Shown one piece after another: positions 56,183-64,000 of a stretch of DNA of 64,000 nt; position 1 is the first letter of the stretch; each line of letters begins with the position of its first letter. The notes under the pieces are model-generated. The model was not told the DNA's origin. It saw only the letters and a list, made by a program, of their open reading frames with translations, and did not search any database. This stretch comes from Melioribacteraceae bacterium (lineage in GTDB: Bacteria; Bacteroidota; Ignavibacteria; Ignavibacteriales; Melioribacteraceae). The position numbers and the translations under genes were made by a program. The DNA is taken from positions 1 through 64,000 of the forward strand of contig JAEINS010000025.1 in the NCBI GenBank assembly GCA_016342755.1. Direction: 5' to 3'.

Positions 56183-57120
56183 TCAGAATCAAAGATTATT
56201 TTTTAAGCTTATCTGCTACTGATCTGTTAGTTGTAATATTTTATGTTCTTTTAACAGTAATCAATCTAGTCTTTTGTAATAAAATTGATAGTTGGAATCT
56301 ATTAATTGTTTTTAATATTGCCGTAATTTTATTTGTATTTTGGATTGCAAACTTCGAGAAAATCAACAAGTCGTTTTTAGTCCATCAAATACACGGCTGG
56401 TATTTAATCCCCTTAATTTTTGTAACCTTTAAAGAATTATATCTTGTAAACGGACCAATCCATGGTTCTGATTACGATAACATCCTAATAGCTATCGATA
56501 GATATATATTTGGAACCGACCCGACTCATGTACTTTATAAAATATCACATCCGGCATTAACCGAGTTACTGCAGTTTTCGTACCATTTATTCTATTTCTT
56601 CCCGATTTTATTGGGTGTAGAACTTATAAGAGACAAAAAAACAGATAAATTTCATTTTTTAATATATTCATTAGTTTATGGATTTTTCCTTTCGTATATA
56701 GGTTATTTACTGGTTCCGGCAATTGGACCGCGATTTACATTGCATGATTTCAATTTAATTAATACAGAACTTCCCGGACTTTGGATAACAAATTTTCTGC
56801 GTGACTGGGTAAATGCCGGAGAATCTATTTATCCATGGACTATTAATCCAATTGAAGTTGTACAGCGCGATGTATTTCCAAGCGGACATACACAAATGAC
56901 TTTAATAATTATGTTTCTCTCTTTAAAATTTAGAACCAAGTCCAGACCATTTAATCTGGTTTTTGGCTCATTGTTAATTTTTTCTACAGTATATTTAAGA
57001 TATCATTACGTAATTGATGTGTTTGCCGGAATTGTATTAATGATTTTTACAATGTGGTCCGGGTTTAAGATTTATAATTGGTGGAAAAATATTAAAAATG
57101 AAAAACTATTTAGATACTAA
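56179..57120 (+). CDS. PAP2-superfamily membrane phosphatase / AUR1-like protein
   Basis: This 313-residue membrane protein has about six helices and the PAP2 phosphatase motifs late in the chain: YLLVPAIGPRFT, FPSGHTQMTLIIMF and the final RYHYVIDVFAG, giving the Arg/His/His catalytic set. The arrangement resembles the inositolphosphorylceramide synthase (AUR1) branch, so lipid phosphate or sphingolipid-type transfer is possible; phosphatidate phosphatase is the alternative. It overlaps mgtE by 4 bases (ATGA) and precedes the menaquinone methyltransferase gene. Confidence 0.85.
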   Translation: MIRIKDYFLSLSATDLLVVIFYVLLTVINLVFCNKIDSWNLLIVFNIAVILFVFWIANFEKINKSFLVHQIHGWYLIPLIFVTFKELYLVNGPIHGSDYDNILIAIDRYIFGTDPTHVLYKISHPALTELLQFSYHLFYFFPILLGVELIRDKKTDKFHFLIYSLVYGFFLSYIGYLLVPAIGPRFTLHDFNLINTELPGLWITNFLRDWVNAGESIYPWTINPIEVVQRDVFPSGHTQMTLIIMFLSLKFRTKSRPFNLVFGSLLIFSTVYLRYHYVIDVFAGIVLMIFTMWSGFKIYNWWKNIKNEKLFRY

Positions 57121-57140
57121 ATTAAATATTGAGCAGGTTT

Positions 57141-57821
57141 ATGGATAAAAAAACACAAGTAAGAAAAATGTTCGATTCTATTTCGTATAGATATGATTTG
57201 TTGAATCATTTGTTAAGTGCCGGTATTGATATCTATTGGCGAAAACAGGCATTATCAATTACTAAACCTGAAAAGAATTCTATATTGCTTGATATAGCTT
57301 GCGGAACAGGCGACTTTGCAAATACTTCAAAAAAAATTGGTGTTGAAAAAATAATTGGTGCTGATTTATCATTCAACATGCTTAAGATCTTTTCTGAGAA
57401 GTTAGATTGGAGCAAAGGAAATCTTACTCAGATGGCGGCAGAACAGCTTCCGTTTAAAAATGATCTCTTTACAAATATTACCGTAGCTTTTGGAGTAAGA
57501 AACTTTTATAACATTCCAAATGCGTTTAACGAATTCAACCGGGTTCTAAAATCTAAAGGGAAAGTAACAATCCTCGAATTCAAACTTCCATCAAATATAC
57601 TTGTCCGAAAGGTTTATCAACTCTACTTTAAATATATGCTGCCGCTTATAGGTAAAATAATATCTAAAGATAAATCGGCCTATCAATACTTGCCCGATTC
57701 TGTGGAAGAGTTCGATAAAAAGGTAAACTTGAAAGAAATTCTCTCTCGATGCGGATTTTCTAAAATAGAAATAAAACAACTTACTTTTGGAATTGTGCAA
57801 GTTGTTGTTGCCCAAAAATAA
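57141..57821 (+). CDS. menG: Demethylmenaquinone methyltransferase
   Basis: This 226-residue SAM-dependent enzyme methylates demethylmenaquinone to menaquinone (UbiE/MenG family). VRKMFDSISYRYDLLNHLLS is the family N-terminal signature, DIACGTGDFA the SAM motif, and VAFGVRNFYNIPNAFNEFNRVLK the following motif. I chose the ATG at 57141, because the longer frame starts at TTG and adds only four residues; AGCAGG lies 4 bases upstream. Its presence implies a menaquinone-based respiratory chain. The stop codon touches the convergent response regulator gene with no gap. Confidence 0.94.
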   Translation: MDKKTQVRKMFDSISYRYDLLNHLLSAGIDIYWRKQALSITKPEKNSILLDIACGTGDFANTSKKIGVEKIIGADLSFNMLKIFSEKLDWSKGNLTQMAAEQLPFKNDLFTNITVAFGVRNFYNIPNAFNEFNRVLKSKGKVTILEFKLPSNILVRKVYQLYFKYMLPLIGKIISKDKSAYQYLPDSVEEFDKKVNLKEILSRCGFSKIEIKQLTFGIVQVVVAQK

Positions 57822-58256
57822 TTATGCGTCAGGTATCTTAACAATTGTTAAGAACAGACCTAGTTTAGCCAAAACATCAATAAACTTTTCGTAATCAACC
57901 GGCTTTGTTATATAGTTATTACATCCCAGAAAGTGACATCTATTTATTTCATCCGGATTATCGGTTGTAGTAAGCATTGTGATAGGAATATTATTTAACT
58001 CCTTATCGGCTTTCACTTTTTTTAGAACTTCAATTCCGTCAACTCTTGGCATTCTTATATCTAAAAGCATCATATAAGTCTGGTCAGGTTTCCTGTGCGG
58101 GCCATCGCCATTAAAAAATAAATAATCAAGAATTTCCTGCCCGTCTTTAAAATGAAGGTATTTGTTTTTAATTCCGGCTCTACGCAGATTTTTCTGAATT
58201 AATGTCGCATGTCCTTCATCGTCTTCAACAAGTAAGATTACTAATTCCCGATTCAT
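57822..58256 (-). CDS. Single-domain response regulator, Rcp1-like
   Basis: This 144-residue receiver-only protein has the acidic pair in LLVEDDEG, phosphoacceptor D66 in MMLLDIRMPRVDG, T96-T98 and K118 in ITKPVD. The long loop GDGPHRKPDQ before the phospho-Asp strand is typical of the Rcp1/cyanobacterial-phytochrome group. It would relay a phosphate signal to a partner or regulate by binding. AAGGAG precedes the ATG. No histidine kinase gene is in the window. Confidence 0.93.
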   Translation of the reverse strand: MNRELVILLVEDDEGHATLIQKNLRRAGIKNKYLHFKDGQEILDYLFFNGDGPHRKPDQTYMMLLDIRMPRVDGIEVLKKVKADKELNNIPITMLTTTDNPDEINRCHFLGCNNYITKPVDYEKFIDVLAKLGLFLTIVKIPDA

Positions 58257-58335
58257 ATTTCTCCTTAGTAAAATAGACCTTTTTATCTGAGTTAGATAAT
58301 TTAATATTATGAACCTTTAATTTCAATACACACAG

Positions 58336-58920
58336 CTATAATTGAATCATTTTTTCTTTTAAGTTATTAAAAGCTTTAGCTCTATGACTAATTTTATTTT
58401 TTTGCTCAAGACTCATTTCAGCTAAAGTTGTTTTTTCACCATCCGGTACAAAAATTGGATCGTAACCAAAACCATATTCCCCTGCCTTTTCGTTAATTAT
58501 TCTGCCGGGAAACTCACCTTTAACTACAATTTCATTCTCCCCGTCAAAATAAACAGCATAACATACAAACTTGGCATTATGTGGTTCATCCTTATCTGCT
58601 AACTCTGTAATTAGTTTATTATTGTTATCATCATACGAACAATTTTCACCAGCGTATCTTGCTGAATAAACTCCCGGAGCGCCATCTAACTGTTCAACTT
58701 CAAGTCCGGTATCATCAGCAATAACCGGCACTTTATATTTTTCATAAATGAAGCGGGCTTTTATTAGAGCGTTTTCTTTAAGAGTCAATCCGTCTTCAAC
58801 TATATCAGAATAATCGCCAATATCTTTAAGTGATTTAATATCAAATTTTGTTTTAGAATATATATTTTTTACTTCTTTTGCTTTTCCATCATTTCCAGTC
58901 GCGAATAAAACAGTTACCAA
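58336..58920 (-). CDS. rdgB: XTP/dITP diphosphatase (RdgB/HAM1)
   Basis: This 194-residue housekeeping enzyme hydrolyses non-canonical purine triphosphates such as dITP and XTP. FATGNDGKAKEVKNIY is the N-terminal motif, VIADDTGLEVEQLDGAPGVYSARYAG the substrate pocket, and YGFGYDPIFVPDG and SHRAKAFNNLKE complete the signature. The start codon is TTG: AGGGAG lies 8 bases upstream and an in-frame TAA directly precedes it, so no longer start exists. It lies 12 bases after the amidohydrolase gene. Confidence 0.95.
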   Translation of the reverse strand: MVTVLFATGNDGKAKEVKNIYSKTKFDIKSLKDIGDYSDIVEDGLTLKENALIKARFIYEKYKVPVIADDTGLEVEQLDGAPGVYSARYAGENCSYDDNNNKLITELADKDEPHNAKFVCYAVYFDGENEIVVKGEFPGRIINEKAGEYGFGYDPIFVPDGEKTTLAEMSLEQKNKISHRAKAFNNLKEKMIQL

Positions 58921-58932
58921 TTATTATTCTCC

Positions 58933-60288
58933 CTAATTTACAGTGGTTCTTTTCAATAATTTTTTTAATTCTTCTTTTGCTTTAATAACCAGTTCCAGTT
59001 CGTCTGTTAACAACGATTTACCTTTACTAACAACCCAGTCTCCTTCAATCATTACTTCGCTTATATTATTTTTTGAAGATGAATAAACAATATTTGAATA
59101 TAAACTTTCATCACTTTCACTAACTGACATTTCAACTTTATCCATATCCATCAGTACCAGATCAGCTTTTTTACCAACTTCAATACTTCCAATTTCGTTT
59201 TCAAGATTTAACGCCTTTGCTCCTTCAATAGTAGCTAATCTAAAAACAGTTTTGGCATCCATTGCGGTTGGTCCGAATATTGGTTTCTGAATTAAGGCAG
59301 CTAAACGCATTTCTGTTAACATCGATAAATTATTGTTACACGGAGCTCCATCTGCACCTATCGAAACAGAGATTCCCTCTTTTATGTAATTTGGAATTTC
59401 GGCAATGCCGGAACCAAGCTTAAGATTAGACGACGGACAGTGGGCAACCTTTGTATTAGTATTCTTAAGCAGTTCTTTTTCTTTATCGCTTAAATGAATA
59501 CAATGCGCGAGAACAGTATTATTCGAAAGTATTCCCAAAGAATTTAGAAACTCAACGTTCTCCATTCCATACATTTTTTTAACTTCTAATATTTCATTTT
59601 TATTTTCTGATGAATGAGTATGATAAACCGAGCCATCAAAATCTTTCATTATTTCTTTTGTCTCTTTTAACAAATATTCCGTACATGATAAAACAAATCT
59701 GGGAGCAAAACCATATTTTATCTTTCCATTGTTGCTGTTATGATATGATTCGGCAAGTTCTTTTGTCTCCCGCAGACAGTCGTTTGTTGTTTGCTTAAAG
59801 GGGAGATAAAGATCATTTTTATCTACCATACATTTTCCGGCAATTGCTCTCATTTTGAATCTGTTCAGCTCTTCGAATACTGACTCTTGATGATTTATTG
59901 TTCCCATATCAAGAATTGTAGTTGTACCCGAAGTTTGCAGTTCACACAATCCAAGCCGGGCTGATAATCTTAATGATTCTTTTGTATGAGAATTTTCATA
60001 CGGGAATATTTTTTTTGTTAACCAGTCAAGTAACTCAAGATCGTCTGCTAATCCGCGGAAAAGTGTTTGACAGAGGTGTGTATGTGTTTGTACAAAACCC
60101 GGAATTAAGATGTGATTCGGGTATGAAAAAATCATCCCGTCATAATTTTTTAACTTAACATTATCCCGTTCAAAGATATTAATAATTTTACCGTTTTCAA
60201 TTTCAACCGCATAGTTTCTAAGTACATCATCCTTATCATTTGCGGTTATAATTGCCTTTGGAATAATAACTATTTTTTTCTTTCGCAT
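58933..60288 (-). CDS. Amidohydrolase, SAH/MTA/5'-deoxyadenosine deaminase type
   Basis: This 451-residue metal-dependent hydrolase of the cytosine/adenosine-deaminase (MtaD/DadD) group has the metal His pair in FVQTHTHLCQTLFRG, further His in VYHTHSSENKNE and LAHCIHL, the Asp in SIGADGAPCNNNLSM, and the CPSSNLKLGSGIA loop. Typical substrates are S-adenosylhomocysteine, methylthioadenosine or 5'-deoxyadenosine, all products of SAM-dependent and radical-SAM reactions. Guanine or other purine deaminases are alternatives. Pairing with rdgB suits nucleotide housekeeping. Confidence 0.88.
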   Translation of the reverse strand: MRKKKIVIIPKAIITANDKDDVLRNYAVEIENGKIINIFERDNVKLKNYDGMIFSYPNHILIPGFVQTHTHLCQTLFRGLADDLELLDWLTKKIFPYENSHTKESLRLSARLGLCELQTSGTTTILDMGTINHQESVFEELNRFKMRAIAGKCMVDKNDLYLPFKQTTNDCLRETKELAESYHNSNNGKIKYGFAPRFVLSCTEYLLKETKEIMKDFDGSVYHTHSSENKNEILEVKKMYGMENVEFLNSLGILSNNTVLAHCIHLSDKEKELLKNTNTKVAHCPSSNLKLGSGIAEIPNYIKEGISVSIGADGAPCNNNLSMLTEMRLAALIQKPIFGPTAMDAKTVFRLATIEGAKALNLENEIGSIEVGKKADLVLMDMDKVEMSVSESDESLYSNIVYSSSKNNISEVMIEGDWVVSKGKSLLTDELELVIKAKEELKKLLKRTTVN

Positions 60289-60342
60289 AATATTAAAATT
60301 ATCTTGTTAATTAAATCTTCCGTTAATATACAAAAATTTATG

Positions 60343-63183
60343 TTAAACTTTTCTTGACAACTCTTTTTTAAGATAATTCCCGGTTAAACTTTTTTCATCT
60401 TTCGCAACTTTCTCCGGAGTTCCCGCAGAAATGATCTTACCGCCGTGCTCTCCTCCGCCTGGACCCAGATCAATAACCCAGTCAGCCAGTTTAATTACAT
60501 CCAGATTATGTTCAACAACAATAACAGTATTACCTTTATCCACAAGTTTATTAAGTACTTTCATCAAAATTCTGACATCTTCAAAATGAAGTCCGGTTGT
60601 AGGTTCATCTAAAATATAAATTGTATTCCCGGTACTTACTTTACTAAGCTCGGTTGCCAGTTTAACTCTCTGGGCCTCACCTCCAGAAAGAGTTGTTGCC
60701 TGCTGTCCTAATTTAATATATCCTAAGCCAACATCATAAAGCGATTTTATTTTTCGTTTTATTCTTGGAAGATCTTCAAAAAATTTAAGAGCTTCTTCAA
60801 TTGTTAAATCAAGTACATCTGAAATTGATTTTGTTTTATATAGAATCTCTAATGTCTCGTGGTTATATCTTCTTCCGTGACAAACTTCGCACTCAACATA
60901 TATGTTTGGTAAAAAGTTCATTTCAATTTTTTTAAGTCCCGCGCCTTCACACTCTTCGCATCTTCCGTCCTTAACATTAAAACTAAAACGGCCGGGTTTA
61001 TACCCGCGTACGGCGGCCTCAGGAAGCTGGGTAAATAAATCTCTTATAAATGTAAAAACGCCGGTATATGTAGCCGGATTTGATCTTGGAGTTCTGCCAA
61101 TGGGCGACTGGTCTATTTCTATTATCTTATCAACGTTTTCAAGACCTATAACTTTCTCAAACTTTAATGGAACAACTTTAGAATTGTAAATTTTCTTCAT
61201 TAAAATTTTTACCAGAGTCTCATTAATTAAAGTCGATTTACCGGAACCACTAACTCCCGTAACAGTTGTTAATGTTCCAAGTGGAATTTTCAAATCAACA
61301 TTTTGAAGATTATTCCCTTTTGCACCGGTAATTTTTATGAATTTATCATTACCTTTTCTTCGTTTCTCCGGAAGCTCTATTTGTTTTTCATCTCTTAGAT
61401 AATCAAGAGTTAAGGAATTACATTCATTTTTAAAATCCATAATTTCTTTTGTAAAACCGGTCAGGCTAACTTCACCGCCGTGTTCTCCGGCAAGCGGTCC
61501 CAAATCTATAATAAAATCTGAGGATTCAATAGTTTCCCTGTCATGTTCAACTACAATAACTGTATTTCCAAGATCGCGCAAATTCTTTAACGATTCAATA
61601 AGTTTAACATTATCATTCTGATGTAAGCCAATACTTGGCTCATCAAGCACATAGAGCACTCCTGCAAGCTGAGAACCAATCTGTGTGGCTAATCTTATTC
61701 TCTGCGATTCGCCGCCTGACAATGTACGGGCTGATCTGTTAAGTGTTAGATAATCTAATCCTACATTCAGTAAAAATTCTAATCTGGAATTTATTTCTTT
61801 CAAAATTTGATTGGAAATTAATTCCTGTCTTTCCGTTAAATCCAGTACTGAGAAAAACTCCTTTGCCCTTTCAATTGAAAGAGAAGTAATTTCACTAATA
61901 TTTTTTTTATTGAAAGTTACGGCAAGGGATTCTTTTTTTAATCTTCCGCCGCCGCATACCGAGCATGTTTTTGTATTCATGAATGATTCGGCCCATTCGC
62001 GAATTTTTACAGAGGAAGTTTTATTATAATAATGTTTTATATACCCAAGAACTCCGGAAAACTTATGCATATATTTTACAGCTTTACCTTCACCAAAAGT
62101 ATAAAGGAATTCAATTTTTTCTTTACTGCCATTAAGCAGAATATTCATCTGCTCTTCTGAAAGATCTTTTAACTTATCGTTAAAAGTAAAATCATACTTT
62201 TTAGCTACACCTTCCAGTTGATTAAAGAACCAGATATTTCTAGGTTTTCCTAAAGCGGCTATTCCCTCTTCATTTATACTCTTTTCAAGATCAGGAAGAA
62301 TTAAATCAAGATCTATCTCTTTTTTTTCACCAAGCCCGTCACATTCGGAACAAGATCCGTACGGTGAATTAAATGAAAAAGAATTGGGAGCCATTTCCTG
62401 ATAACTTATTCCACAATCGTTACATGATAAATCGCGGCTGAATAAATAATCATTTTCAGAATCATTTATTATAACTACTCCGTTTCCGTAATTTAACGCA
62501 ACTTCAACTGATTCACCTAATCTGTGTCTCGAGTTTCCCTTTATAGACAGCCTGTCAACTACAATTTCTATGTTATGAATTTTATATCTATCAACTTTAA
62601 ATCCATCAACAATCTCATGAATTTCGCCATCCACACGTACTCTTAAAAATCCATCGCGTAAAATATCTTCAAAAAGTTCACGGTAATGTCCTTTTCGGCC
62701 TCTAACAACCGGAGCGTAAATATGAAGTTTTTTCCCTTCATTTTTCTGCAAGATTGTATCAATAATCTGTTCGGAAGTTTGTTTTTTTAATTCCTTGCCA
62801 CACTCTGCACAATGCGGTGTACCAACTCTGGCAAAAAGAAGTCTTAAATAATCATAAATCTCTGTCACAGTTCCTACAGTAGATCTGGGATTTCCGGCAG
62901 TTGCTTTTTGTTCTATAGAAATGGCCGGACTTAAACCTTCAATTAAATCAACATCAGGTTTTTCAAGCTGATCTAAAAACTGGCGTGCATAAGCTGAAAG
63001 TGATTCAATGTAACGCCGCTGTCCTTCTGCGTAAATAGTATCAAAAGCCAGAGACGATTTACCTGAACCAGACAGTCCCGTTATAACAATAAATTGATCC
63101 CGCGGGATATCAACATTTATATTTTTAAGGTTGTGCTCTCTGGCACCTTTTATTTCAATTTTATCTTGGAATTTCATTTTCAT
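60343..63183 (-). CDS. uvrA: UvrABC system protein A
   Basis: UvrA is the damage-recognition ATPase of nucleotide excision repair. The 946-residue product is full length. It has two ABC ATPase modules (GLSGSGKSSLAFDTIYAEG and GVSGSGKSTLINETL), signatures LSGGESQRIRLATQIG and LSGGEAQRVKLATEL, and Walker B LDEPSIGLHQND and LDEPTTGLHFED. The CEECEGAG...CEVCHGRRY zinc finger is present, as are CAECGKEL and CNDCG...CSECDGLG. No good ribosome binding site precedes the ATG; the next Met is two codons inside. Confidence 0.97.
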   Translation of the reverse strand: MKMKFQDKIEIKGAREHNLKNINVDIPRDQFIVITGLSGSGKSSLAFDTIYAEGQRRYIESLSAYARQFLDQLEKPDVDLIEGLSPAISIEQKATAGNPRSTVGTVTEIYDYLRLLFARVGTPHCAECGKELKKQTSEQIIDTILQKNEGKKLHIYAPVVRGRKGHYRELFEDILRDGFLRVRVDGEIHEIVDGFKVDRYKIHNIEIVVDRLSIKGNSRHRLGESVEVALNYGNGVVIINDSENDYLFSRDLSCNDCGISYQEMAPNSFSFNSPYGSCSECDGLGEKKEIDLDLILPDLEKSINEEGIAALGKPRNIWFFNQLEGVAKKYDFTFNDKLKDLSEEQMNILLNGSKEKIEFLYTFGEGKAVKYMHKFSGVLGYIKHYYNKTSSVKIREWAESFMNTKTCSVCGGGRLKKESLAVTFNKKNISEITSLSIERAKEFFSVLDLTERQELISNQILKEINSRLEFLLNVGLDYLTLNRSARTLSGGESQRIRLATQIGSQLAGVLYVLDEPSIGLHQNDNVKLIESLKNLRDLGNTVIVVEHDRETIESSDFIIDLGPLAGEHGGEVSLTGFTKEIMDFKNECNSLTLDYLRDEKQIELPEKRRKGNDKFIKITGAKGNNLQNVDLKIPLGTLTTVTGVSGSGKSTLINETLVKILMKKIYNSKVVPLKFEKVIGLENVDKIIEIDQSPIGRTPRSNPATYTGVFTFIRDLFTQLPEAAVRGYKPGRFSFNVKDGRCEECEGAGLKKIEMNFLPNIYVECEVCHGRRYNHETLEILYKTKSISDVLDLTIEEALKFFEDLPRIKRKIKSLYDVGLGYIKLGQQATTLSGGEAQRVKLATELSKVSTGNTIYILDEPTTGLHFEDVRILMKVLNKLVDKGNTVIVVEHNLDVIKLADWVIDLGPGGGEHGGKIISAGTPEKVAKDEKSLTGNYLKKELSRKV

Positions 63184-63261
63184 ATATTTGTTAAAGTCGA
63201 AACACCAATTTTAGCTATTGTATATTAGAAAATCAATTTTAAGGATTTAAAATATTTAGAT

Positions 63262-63885
63262 ATGAATGAAGAAAAAGAGATTTTTACTGTAGAAAGTTTT
63301 AATGAATATAAATTTAAAGAGAAAGGTTCTGAATTTATTGGACAGGTTTTTCATGTTGAATGTGAAGAAGAAGCAGATGAAATTCTAAAATCGGTTAAAA
63401 AAAAGTATTACGATGCCAGACATCATTGTTACGCTTTCCAGTTATTTGACGGTTCATTTAGATATTCTGACGATGGTGAGCCAAATGGAACTGCCGGAAT
63501 TAGAATTCATAATGCTATAAAACACTTCAATTTATCAAATGTTTTAATAATAAGTATCAGGTACTTTGGCGGAGTAAAACTTGGTGTGGGGCCTTTGGGT
63601 AAAGCTTATTATAATTCCGCGTTTTTTGCGGTTAAAAATGCCGATATAATCAAAAAAGAAGAGTTCTATAAAATTAAAATTCTGTACGATTATAACCATA
63701 CAAGACATATTCATCATTTTTTAGAAACCTATAAAGCTAAAATAACCGGGGATAGTTTTGCCGGAAAGCCTGTAATTGAATGCCTGATACGACCTAAGTT
63801 TATTGAAAAATTATCAGATGATTTTTCTGCCGCTTCAAATAACCAAATTAAGCTTGAAGTAGATGAAACAATAATTCTTTTATAA
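63262..63885 (+). CDS. yigZ: YigZ/IMPACT family protein
   Basis: This 207-residue protein has the UPF0029/IMPACT N-terminal fold: FKEKGSEFIGQVFHV, DARHHCYAFQLFDGSFRYSDDGEPNGTAG (positions about 63415-63500) and ISIRYFGGVKLGVGPLGKAYYNSA. The C-terminal ~80 residues are a ferredoxin-like domain. IMPACT proteins in eukaryotes modulate GCN2; the bacterial role is unclear, with nucleic-acid or ribosome association suggested for the fold. It is divergent from uvrA with a 78-base gap that must hold both promoters. Confidence 0.93.
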   Translation: MNEEKEIFTVESFNEYKFKEKGSEFIGQVFHVECEEEADEILKSVKKKYYDARHHCYAFQLFDGSFRYSDDGEPNGTAGIRIHNAIKHFNLSNVLIISIRYFGGVKLGVGPLGKAYYNSAFFAVKNADIIKKEEFYKIKILYDYNHTRHIHHFLETYKAKITGDSFAGKPVIECLIRPKFIEKLSDDFSAASNNQIKLEVDETIILL

Positions 63886-64000
63886 TGGATAATTTGATTC
63901 TGTTAATTGAGATTAAACATGATTTATTTTATCCAGTAAAATCGTTTTAATTTAGATAGAATTTATATTTATTTTCACCTTAAATTAGCCTTAATTCAAA

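Noticed and set aside
63884-63936. Inverted arms TGGATAA / TTATCCA after yigZ as a terminator
   Set aside because: The loop is about 36 bases and no U-tract follows, so it is unlikely to terminate.

Overview
The window looks like a chromosomal segment from a low-GC, probably anaerobic or facultative member of the Ignavibacteria/Chlorobi side of the Bacteroidota. The evidence is a secreted protein with a type IX secretion C-terminal signature (YPNPFNPATS), a RecQ with the long C-terminal extension, the small YbbR/CtpA/BMC gene neighbourhood, strong AT bias, and frequent clear Shine-Dalgarno sequences (GGAGG, AGGAG), which classical Bacteroidia mostly lack. No rRNA, tRNA, CRISPR array or complete prophage was seen. 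Species assignment is inference.

Layout, left to right. Positions 1-1326 are accessory: a probable insertion-sequence end running off the left edge, a DUF4177 protein and an Mrr-type restriction endonuclease. Positions 1635-9943 are minus-strand: an NhaC-type antiporter, HtpG, and a tight run ybbR-tmk-S41 protease-TauE-like exporter-zinc ribbon protein. Positions 9955-11543 hold a self-contained two-gene unit of bacterial microcompartment (BMC) shell proteins with its own candidate promoter and intrinsic terminator; the second protein carries a very long acidic tail and a Rho-N/SAP-like C-terminal module. Next come ruvX and relA/spoT, a TPR protein, upp and a CoA-disulfide-reductase-like flavoprotein. 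Positions 17606-19507 (plus) encode a type IX secreted protein. A minus-strand run tyrA-DAHP synthase-DUF1684 lipoprotein-mutS follows, then a 1215-residue divergent GH13 glycosidase (plus) facing a TetR regulator.

From 29.7 to 39.8 kb (minus): NfnB/NfnA electron-bifurcating transhydrogenase, a lipoprotein, a COG2509 flavoprotein, an atypical SDR, acetate kinase overlapping a 3-hydroxyacyl-CoA dehydrogenase, and an ABC exporter pair. Then recQ (plus), a HEAT-repeat protein, small lipoprotein, rhomboid protease, pgk and gap (minus). A divergent intergenic region carries a near-ideal CRP-type palindrome directly before a Crp/Fnr regulator gene, followed by a PHP phosphoesterase, a propeller protein and an ABC-F protein. 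The right end has a ROK kinase, rsmA, mgtE, a PAP2-type membrane protein, the menaquinone methyltransferase, a response regulator, rdgB, an S-adenosylhomocysteine/5'-deoxyadenosine-type deaminase, uvrA and a YigZ family protein.

Together these genes describe central metabolism (lower glycolysis, substrate-level ATP from acetyl phosphate, NADPH/ferredoxin balancing, menaquinone), aromatic amino acid synthesis, nucleotide salvage and sanitation, and DNA repair. The most unusual item is the orphan BMC pair, because no other shell or cargo gene is visible in the window. The clearest regulatory prediction is autoregulation of the Crp/Fnr gene.
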